The position numbers and the translations under genes are program-made. From Hysterium pulicare CBS 123377 (taxonomy: Eukaryota; Ascomycota; Dothideomycetes; Hysteriales; Hysteriaceae), in NCBI GenBank assembly GCA_000467715.1, contig AJFK01000148.1, positions 1 to 64,000 of the forward strand: a stretch of DNA of 64,000 nucleotides. The letters run 5' to 3'. Shown piece by piece: positions 56,689 to 64,000 of the stretch. The notes beneath the pieces were generated by a model that did no database searches, was not told where the DNA came from, and saw only the letters and a program-made list of their open reading frames with translations. The number at the start of each line of letters is the position of its first letter. Within the stretch, counting starts at the first letter, position 1.

Positions 56689-57471
56689 GTATGTTAATGC
56701 AGAAAGCGACGGTCGAAAAGAACGTTGGGTGAGGGACCTGATCTTAGTATTTCCATGAACCATCAGTTAGATAATTCATATCCCATTTTCATCCCTTAGC
56801 GTGTGCTATCAAGACGTGGGAAATTTAACTCCTCCTATCTTAGTCAAATCTCGGCTTCACGGGTTTTGCCAGAAGGTTTCAAAATTCCATGCGGCTCAAC
56901 ACTGAGCAAATCGTTCTCATTAAAGTCGCTGGCCTTTTTCATGTCATTTTCCTCCATCCTTTCACAGCGCTTTATTCATGGTAATGTACAATCAGTCAAA
57001 GTCTCTTCTCCTCAGATCATAGTCAGTCGATCTAGTAATCACAAGTTCAAATTGACTTACGGCCGTTGTCATACAACAATTGTATGATTAGGCAACAATA
57101 GGCTATGACGTAGTTTCAAGTCAAGATTCAAAGTGAAACTGAAGCAGACGGTAGACGGATTTGTATGGGAAATGCTAATAAACGGGTCACAACTTTGCGC
57201 GGATTGGGTGTCTTCTACACCAAAGGTAAAATCCAACTTCACTTCAACCTCAGGCGGCCCGAGCGTTGAACGCATACATAAACCCTTCGTCGCCCACCTT
57301 CAATCTTCTTCTTCTTTACACCACACCCCCCTCCGCCATCTGCCCTATTGCTCCTAACTTCGCTGCACCTGCACCACTAACGGCGCCGCCAGGCGTCTGT
57401 TGTTGCCCATCACAGGCACCGCGAGGTGTCCTGGTCGTCCTTCTCCATTGTTTGCGGGTATTGTTTCTAAC
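56689..57471. other. Intergenic, helicase promoter region
   Basis: No gene seen; CT/CA-rich from 57290 on. Confidence 0.4.
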
Positions 57472-60400
57472 ATGCCTGCAGGTGAACAGTCAAGTCCGGA
57501 GCAGGACCAGCAGCAGCAACAGCAACAACAAGGCCAGCAGCAGCAGCAGCAGCAGCAAGGTCCGCAGTCACAGCAGAGTCAACCACCTGTGCCTCGACCC
57601 GCTCGCACTGTGCCAGCAACACTGCCTCCTCTTCAACCTCTTCGTCCGCTGCCCGGCAACTATCCCACGCGGACGTGGCAAACTCCTCCTCCCCCTCAAC
57701 CCCAGCCAAGGCTTCCGCCAAGGCAAGGACCTTCTCCTCTCTCTCTTCCTCCGGCGCCCTCCAGTCTTCCTGCAAGACCGCCACCTCCACCATGGGCTCG
57801 CCAAACTCCGTTGCCTGTTCTTCCTGCGGCGCCGTCCACCGCCCTTCCTGCAAGACCGGCCACGCCATCATGGAAGGCCCCTCCGAAACGTGCGGCTGCG
57901 TCTCCACCTAGAGACCGATCGTCAAAGAGACCGCTCGTAGAACCGTCAAGTCAAGCACCACGGTCCGATCAATCTTCTCCACCATCTCCTTCCGCCCACA
58001 CATCTATCTCAACGAGGCCGTCACAACCTCAAGATACAGCAGCGTCAAAAGGCTCAAGTCCTAGTACGCCAGCTCAAATGTCGCCTCCAAGGTCAAGGGT
58101 GACAGTGCCAATTTTCTCCTCTCCGCCGACCACACCGCCAACATCTACGAGGCCGTCACCACCTCAGCAAACGCCGCTTCCAAGATCAAGGTTGACGGTA
58201 CCCATTCTCTCTCCCCCTCCGCAAGCTCAAGCATCTGCATCGGCCGCCACCTCCGGTGCTCTCGTCGCGCCTTGGAATGATGTCGCAAATCAGCCAAGGT
58301 TCAAAACCCATGAAGTCAGGAAGAGCGACCTCTATCCGACAATCGTCCACGTCGACCCTTACTGCTTCGGATCCTTCCTTTTGACCACCAACTTCAAGGT
58401 CAAATGCAACGTCAGTGCCTCTTTCCCCGGCTTGGAACTGCGAGTTGGTCAGCGTGTCAACGATCAATGGTACCCGTTCCAGACCTTCGAGTGGCATTTT
58501 GATTCGCTGTCGGACGAGTTTCACGCCGTGGCTTTTCAACCTGGCGACGGTTCCATCCCTGCAAATCATTTCCAGCAGGTACTCGATGATATGGGTGCTC
58601 GTTCTGGATTTGATGACAAACAACACGTCAGATTGGGCCGCATTCACGTCGCCTTGAAAAAGGATGCCAAGGGTCCCTCGCAGTGGATCAATACGCGACT
58701 AGACTTCACACCCGCGCCCTCCGACCCTCCCTGCTCCTCCTCTCATCGTCCTTCCCAGCCGAGCATTCCCGAGTTGCCAGCTGGTGAACCTTGTCAAGCC
58801 GTACCTCTGCTGAAAGATGCAAAGGTACTCGATCTCTGGGTGTTGGTTGGCGAAGATGCTGCTTCCTTCGATGACTTCGTAACCATCGTCAATCGCGTCC
58901 GCCGACAGTCTCGTTCCGGAATAGCTTCCAACGACTGGTGGTGGAGTCGTTCGGAGGGTTTTGACGTGCCGAGAAGCAACGATTCGTCGAGGTGGGCGAC
59001 GTGGAAGTCAGACTATGATTCGTGGCCGACCAAGCAACCATGGCTGCGACAGGGTGACATCTATGCCAACATCTTCGAGAGTCACAGTCCAATGCATCAC
59101 ATCGCAGGTCCTGATGCATATGAGCTCCGCTTCGTGCCTGCTGTCCTCGGTGAGATGGACCATACGACCAAGACTCTCAAAGAGCAATATCCCGGCGCAA
59201 ACAAAGATGGTGCGCCGAAGTACAAAGCCAGATTCGTCGCCGGTGCAAAGCGTACCTGGCTCGTCAAGATCACTGGTGATGGCGATGCCCCGGCTATCGG
59301 TGGTCAGAAGATCGTGCCTGGTAGTGGTGCCAAACTCAACGTCTGGATCGATGGTATGCCGATGGGTGATGACGAGAAAGGCTTTCAATGGAATGGAAAG
59401 GTGGCTCCGTTCACAGAGCAAAATGCCGACATCATCCTCTCCGCCAGGAAACCCGCCAAGCTCCGCGACCGTCGCTTCAATTCGAGCGAGGCCCTCAACG
59501 TCACAGTCGCCGTCGATGTCGTGGACCAGCAATCCGAAGCTCTCATCGACGCCATCAACAAAGCCTGCAACGCAACTCGCTCCTACATCAAGCCAACTCC
59601 AGATAGGCACGGTTGCTGTCCGTTCCACCCCAGCAATATCGTGAGCGGCAAGCTGGTTGAAGAGAACGGGCCGGACTGGGTACAATTATGGCGAGACAAG
59701 AACCTGCCGGTGCTCAATCAGCCCGAGGTTGAGGCGATCATGAAGGAAGTTTGCGAGACGATTCCTCAGGGCCTCAACTCCCAGCAGCGCAAGGCCTACT
59801 TCTATGCCATTCGCGGCTCTCGCGGCGCTATGATGATGGTCCAAGGTTTCCCCGGAACCGGCAAGTCGCACACACTGTCGCGCATCGTCATCGCGCTCGT
59901 CTTGCTCGGCATCAACGTGCTGATCTCGGCTCAGTCCAACACGGGATGCTGCGAGGTTTTCAAGAAGGTCGTAGCGTACGCGAGGGTTCACCACCCCGAC
60001 TGGGTCGAAAAGAACTGGTTCGCTCGTCTTGGTGCTGCTACTGTCGAAGAGGAACTCTGCGAACTCCTCGACCAAGGTGTTGACGTCGACGTGGATGCTT
60101 CAATGAAGTCGGCAAAAACCAAGATGGATCCCGAGAACATCCCTTATTCCGGTACCGTCTTGGGACGCAAATACGCCGAGAAGCACGCCGACGATGAAGA
60201 ATTCTGCCGGGCGCATCTCGAGTATGAAAAGCGCCGTCGTCAACAAAGAGCCCGTCACGACCTCGCGCCGCTCGATACGCTTCCCAACTGTCGGTGGAGT
60301 GATCGCGACGTTCGTTCCCTCCTCCGTCAAGCCGTCGGCAATGAAGCTCGTGTTGTCGCCGCCACCGCTGGATCCTGTCGTGAGCTTTCTGCCGAAGCCA

Positions 60401-61374
60401 ACTTCCATGCGCAGGTCTTGGTGTTTGATGAAGCATCGCAAGCCGTCGAGCCCGCCCTCCTCATCCCTCTCTGCGACCAAACCAAGATTGAGCAGTTAAT
60501 TCTTGGTGGCGATCAAGAGCAACTTGGTCCTGTCATAACCTCGTTGCAGCAAAACCCCCTCGCTCCTCAGCTCGCCATATCACCTCTCGAGCGCTTTGCA
60601 TACGCCTTCCCCGAGCGAGCCCTCGTCCAGCTGCGCCTCAACTATCGTGGACACCCGGAAACCTTGGCCATGTGCTCGAATATCATCTATGGTGGTAATA
60701 TGCACCCTGGCCGCCCCGCATCGGACTTTGACAATGAGGTCTCGCGGAAGGTTCGAGCGTATTTCCGACGTAATACGCCCGTCAGCAGACTCTTCAGCCA
60801 TCGTCCAGATGGTCGAGTGTTCTTCATCAAGCACGCCGGATACTCTGAGCCTGAGCCCGAGGGCAGTTCTTCTTGGAATCCTAGCGGCTGCGCGGTTATT
60901 GTCAAGACGATCTCGGATATGGTCATCAACGGCATGGTCAGCCAAAAGGACTTTGTCGTAATCTGCATGTACGCCTACGACAAGAAAATGCTCCAACAGA
61001 TGCTCAAGTCAAACCTCTTGGGCGATGTTGAGGTGGCGACCGTCGATTCCTTCCAAGGCCACGAAGAGAAGATTGTCTTTGTCCACTTTGTCGCGGCCTT
61101 TGATAGCCAGCACCGCCCAAATCCATTCGGCTTCGTGAGCGACAAGAAGCGTCTGAATGTGGCAATCTCACGGGCGACCAATTATATGTTCATGGTTGGT
61201 AATCTTGATCACTGGTATGAGCGGATCATAGTGGGGAAGGGTTCGACCAAGGCGGGCAGGGTCGATCAGAATGGCGTGCCGTTCTATAGGCCCAACAGGC
61301 GGGATTTTGCGTTTACGGAGATGATGAGGTGGGTTGCGCATCCGGATCATAGGCAGGTTGTGAATTGGGTTTGA
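57472..61374 (+). CDS. UPF1-like superfamily 1 helicase
   Basis: An intronless frame of 1300 residues from the first ATG (57472). Residues 1-300 are low-complexity: a poly-Gln tract near residues 12-35 and Pro/Ser-rich blocks. A globular part of about 450 residues follows, with no motif known to me. The helicase core starts near residue 770: GLNSQQRKAYFYAIRG (Q motif), GFPGTGKSHT (Walker A, about 792), VLVFDEASQA (Walker B, about 986), LGGDQEQLGP (motif III, about 1012), VQLRLNYRGHP (motif IV), VDSFQGHEEKIVF (motif V) and RLNVAISRA (motif VI, about 1227). This is the SF1B UPF1/SMG-2-type set with split RecA domains. It lacks the CH-rich domain of true UPF1, so it is a relative of unknown RNA/DNA substrate rather than the nonsense-decay factor. 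Confidence 0.93.
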   Translation: MPAGEQSSPEQDQQQQQQQQGQQQQQQQQGPQSQQSQPPVPRPARTVPATLPPLQPLRPLPGNYPTRTWQTPPPPQPQPRLPPRQGPSPLSLPPAPSSLPARPPPPPWARQTPLPVLPAAPSTALPARPATPSWKAPPKRAAASPPRDRSSKRPLVEPSSQAPRSDQSSPPSPSAHTSISTRPSQPQDTAASKGSSPSTPAQMSPPRSRVTVPIFSSPPTTPPTSTRPSPPQQTPLPRSRLTVPILSPPPQAQASASAATSGALVAPWNDVANQPRFKTHEVRKSDLYPTIVHVDPYCFGSFLLTTNFKVKCNVSASFPGLELRVGQRVNDQWYPFQTFEWHFDSLSDEFHAVAFQPGDGSIPANHFQQVLDDMGARSGFDDKQHVRLGRIHVALKKDAKGPSQWINTRLDFTPAPSDPPCSSSHRPSQPSIPELPAGEPCQAVPLLKDAKVLDLWVLVGEDAASFDDFVTIVNRVRRQSRSGIASNDWWWSRSEGFDVPRSNDSSRWATWKSDYDSWPTKQPWLRQGDIYANIFESHSPMHHIAGPDAYELRFVPAVLGEMDHTTKTLKEQYPGANKDGAPKYKARFVAGAKRTWLVKITGDGDAPAIGGQKIVPGSGAKLNVWIDGMPMGDDEKGFQWNGKVAPFTEQNADIILSARKPAKLRDRRFNSSEALNVTVAVDVVDQQSEALIDAINKACNATRSYIKPTPDRHGCCPFHPSNIVSGKLVEENGPDWVQLWRDKNLPVLNQPEVEAIMKEVCETIPQGLNSQQRKAYFYAIRGSRGAMMMVQGFPGTGKSHTLSRIVIALVLLGINVLISAQSNTGCCEVFKKVVAYARVHHPDWVEKNWFARLGAATVEEELCELLDQGVDVDVDASMKSAKTKMDPENIPYSGTVLGRKYAEKHADDEEFCRAHLEYEKRRRQQRARHDLAPLDTLPNCRWSDRDVRSLLRQAVGNEARVVAATAGSCRELSAEANFHAQVLVFDEASQAVEPALLIPLCDQTKIEQLILGGDQEQLGPVITSLQQNPLAPQLAISPLERFAYAFPERALVQLRLNYRGHPETLAMCSNIIYGGNMHPGRPASDFDNEVSRKVRAYFRRNTPVSRLFSHRPDGRVFFIKHAGYSEPEPEGSSSWNPSGCAVIVKTISDMVINGMVSQKDFVVICMYAYDKKMLQQMLKSNLLGDVEVATVDSFQGHEEKIVFVHFVAAFDSQHRPNPFGFVSDKKRLNVAISRATNYMFMVGNLDHWYERIIVGKGSTKAGRVDQNGVPFYRPNRRDFAFTEMMRWVAHPDHRQVVNWV

Positions 61375-61380
61375 TGGTTT

Positions 61381-61430
61381 AGTTTGGTGGAGTTTGGTTT
61401 GATGGAGTTTGGTTTGATGGAGTTTGGCGG
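61381..61430 (+). repeat. 15-base minisatellite after helicase stop
   Basis: AGTTTGGTTTGATGG at 61391-61405 and 61406-61420, flanked by partial units on both sides. The upstream edge starts right after the helicase stop codon. Confidence 0.7.
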
Positions 61431-63679
61431 TTATAGCGTGGATGAAATGTTTGAAGATAGCGTGAAGTGTGATTATTCTTGTTGTAGAGCAGTGACGTTT
61501 CGACATTTACGTTAGGCGGTTACTGGTACTGACGTGGTTGAGCTTTACCAAACTCTTCTTCATTGGTATTGATTCAACGCGCTGAACTGCATTTATGGAG
61601 GGCGACGCATCTGTTATCAACATATCCTTCTCAACGATACATAATGTGGGAGTCTTCCGATCGTCCGGAAATCCCTGTGATTAACCATTTTCTCACGACT
61701 CCAGATCTTGAAGACTATCACTGATGGCCCTTCATATATTCCTCGTGCCTCGTCCCCCACAGTCCTCTGCGTTCTCGACTCAAACACCCACCACAGATCT
61801 AGGCACTATTTGCTCGCGGTGAATCTATGAGACGCAGCTGTTAGTAGGGGATCCAAAGGTCCAGTCCGTTCTTCCAAGAACCTTGGGGACTCACCAAATC
61901 GTGGGTGCGACGGTTAAATCCTAACTGTGTTCCTCAACTTTCCCTGGTAGACACCAACTGATGTATGAACGGCTTGAGGAGGCGACATGATCGTCGTTGA
62001 TGTTGATTCAAGAGAGTGGTGTCATGCTGTGATTCAACGTAGCAGAAAATCTCATCCGAAGGGTCTGTTGTGTGTGAGATATGTTGTCGAGTCTGCGCGA
62101 GTCTGGTTCAGAGGCGGATCGAAGATGAATTTGGTGGGAATTGAACAGGAACGGTTAGGAATATGGTGGTGTGCATAGTGACAAGCGGCCGTAGTTTGGG
62201 GACATGTTTTGGGGGGCCTCCTCGATTGGGGTCCGGAACGGCGTCTCAAGGGCCGAAGCCTAGAAGACAGCCTGGCTAACTGGCTGACATACCGCCCTCA
62301 TACCTACCGCCCTCAAGGTCCCCTATCTACCTAAGCATCATGAATCAGCGAATGGCTCCTTCACTTTCAAGTCGACTCCTATCACACTCAGTCGCGCTTC
62401 AAGAAGCTTTCCCCGATTCCACTTCCTATCGTCCCAACTCCCAAAGGTCGTACACCGGGCAGTATCTCGGCCGCAGACTCAGAGTCATCGATGCAATATA
62501 TACCATATGACGTACAACGACTTTTCCTCACACACTACATTCCGAGGGAAAGTTGGGTCGACACTAGAGAGGGAGTGAATCATACGCGGGTGGTGGTGGA
62601 GGTGGCATGAAAGAATGTGGTTTGGGCGGTGTTATCGATGCAACTGTACCTGCATTTATTAATTTCGAATACTCGGATCTAGAAGTACTGGAGGCTGTTT
62701 CAAGAGGTCCTGGAGAAAGCATGATGTTGACGAAATAACAGGTAAATCGCGATGCAGCCACCACTCTAGCAGCCACCACTCCAGTACGCCCAATTCGACA
62801 AGAAGTAACGCCAGCTGCAATAGCAAGACCAAGGAACCACCCACAAATTCTTCGAGTCCAAGAACACTTGGAGAGCGCTATCCCTGCGCACCCTCTAGTC
62901 TTCTCAGTGATTGTTGATTTGGTTCGGAGGCACCGTCACCTCAACCTTTGCAGCACCGATAACGGATGGAGGAGAATAATAAGTAAAAGGCTGATGGTAT
63001 ACTACACTCGCCATCCACACTGTCATGGCTGACGCGCTTGGGAGTCTTTGATCTGCCTCGGTGGATAAAGTTCTCGGGGGTCGAGGTTGAGGTAGAATTG
63101 TGGGTCTGCTACTCTACATTGCCTCTGACTCGTTGACATTGCTAATTTAGACTAATCCTTATAGATGTTACACAAAATGAGCATCACGCTCCCAGACCTC
63201 CGCTCGCCAGGTCAACTTCAATCGCAACCGTTCCTCCGCCCGTTTCGAAGAGCCACGAATCCCAGCAATGGATGCTAAGTACATAGACACAATTACAACA
63301 AACTGTTTCGAAGGTGCTGGATTGGCGCTGGGGTCGCACAGCGGTCCGCACGGAGAACACTGTTGCATGTACGTTGTGCTTCATTGCATGCCAGCATCTG
63401 AGAGTATTCGGAGTATCTCCCAGACGGCTCTTAATGTATTCCCATCAAATCTGGATTGTTTGAGGCTCGTCGCGGTTGGATATCTCCGAGCACCCGTATA
63501 AGTATCTCCATGGTACACGCTGCCTTCTTCGTTGGTTACAACTTCCCTGTGAACGAAGGGACGGTCCTGCTTACGTCGGAGTTAATTTCAATCTCAAGTC
63601 TCCAATAATCGTATTCTTAGTTGATAGTCTTTTAACTTGCATTTCTATCATGTGGCTCTTTATATTCTTACATTCGTCT
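61431..63679. other. Long intergenic stretch
   Basis: No gene supported. Several frames of 60-80 codons on both strands overlap; none has domain-like composition. Confidence 0.4.
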
Positions 63680-63901
63680 TTACGACGCTTTTGGCACTTC
63701 GCCAGCGGGAGGTCCAAATCTCATGATATACGTTTGTGAGGCGTAATTACATGTTATGATACCTAAGTAGGCAATTGGTCCACCCAAAAATGCCGCAAAC
63801 CTTTCGTTCGTCGCTTTCCACGTGGCTTTTTCTCCCTTTGGAACATTCTCGTATAAGGCCTCTCCCTTCCCCCCAGCCGACCTTCTCGCCAAATCAGTCA
63901 A
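63680..63901 (-). CDS. Possible short coding exon, uncertain
   Basis: A 73-codon minus frame without a proper ATG (opens with TTG) whose composition looks coding: EALYENVPKGEKATWKATNE, then a hydrophobic run FLGGPIAYLGIITCNY and an end PPAGEVPKAS. It may be the last exon of a gene starting right of the window. No family recognised, and it may be chance. Confidence 0.22.
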   Translation of the reverse strand: MTDLARRSAGGKGEALYENVPKGEKATWKATNERFAAFLGGPIAYLGIITCNYASQTYIMRFGPPAGEVPKAS

Positions 63902-64000
63902 AGATTGTGAACGAATAGCAAACAGTGGCCGTAGCTCTGAGCATAGAGAATGGCAACGTCAAGATCGCGTTCGATGAGACAAAGAGTTAGTCGACTAGCC

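Noticed and set aside
1-64000. CRISPR arrays, rRNA genes, retroviral or LTR elements
   Set aside because: None seen: no spaced palindromic repeats, no rRNA-like blocks, and no reverse transcriptase, integrase or paired long terminal repeats. The RNase H frame at 24.7 kb stands alone and looks like a host RNase H1-type gene.

Overview
The window looks like nuclear DNA of a filamentous ascomycete (Pezizomycotina). Most genes are split by short introns of about 47 to 95 bases with GT..AG ends and CTAAC/CTGAC-type branch sites. The gene families are typical fungal ones: RTA1 lipid transporter, fungal rhodopsin-like membrane protein, Zn2Cys6 and Fungal_trans-type regulators, CYP65-like P450, GH114, AA1-like secreted protein and UPF1-like helicase. 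I lean towards a leotiomycete, but this is inference from family content only. I built the exon models by hand from splice signals and reading phase; no transcript or homology search was available.

Layout. 1-4.4 kb: 3' part of a membrane protein gene with a SINE-like element inserted just after its stop codon, a Glu/Lys repeat protein and a small repeat peptide. 4.8-16 kb: a small Cys protein, an 843-residue protein with a DUF5763-like zinc motif, a glyoxalase-fold protein, an AA1-like secreted protein and an RTA1 transporter. 16-32 kb: a WD40 protein, a SET protein with a signal peptide, a multicopper oxidase, an RNase H gene with an apparent frame break, a rhodopsin-like membrane protein, a GNAT acetyltransferase, a relic of an alpha/beta hydrolase and a GH114 glycosidase. 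32-40 kb: a regulator without a zinc cluster, a divergent pair of low-complexity genes that both look damaged, and a histidine phosphatase.

40.7-53.2 kb is the most interesting part. Six adjacent genes look like an aromatic-compound catabolic cluster: FAD monooxygenase (+), homogentisate 1,2-dioxygenase-like ring-cleavage enzyme (-), P450 (-), short-chain dehydrogenase (+), MFS transporter (+) and Zn2Cys6 activator (+). A plausible scheme is uptake, hydroxylation to a homogentisate-like hydroquinone, side-chain oxidation and ring cleavage under a local regulator. No maleylacetoacetate isomerase or fumarylacetoacetase is present, so either the product joins a pathway encoded elsewhere or the substrate is not homogentisate itself. 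Two genes in it use GC-AG introns and the regulator has a 14-base exon.

55-61.4 kb: a protein with a Cys/His-rich patch and a large intronless UPF1-like helicase with a poly-Gln, Pro-rich N-terminus. The last 2.6 kb holds no gene I can support. I saw no rRNA, convincing tRNA, CRISPR array or retroviral/LTR element.
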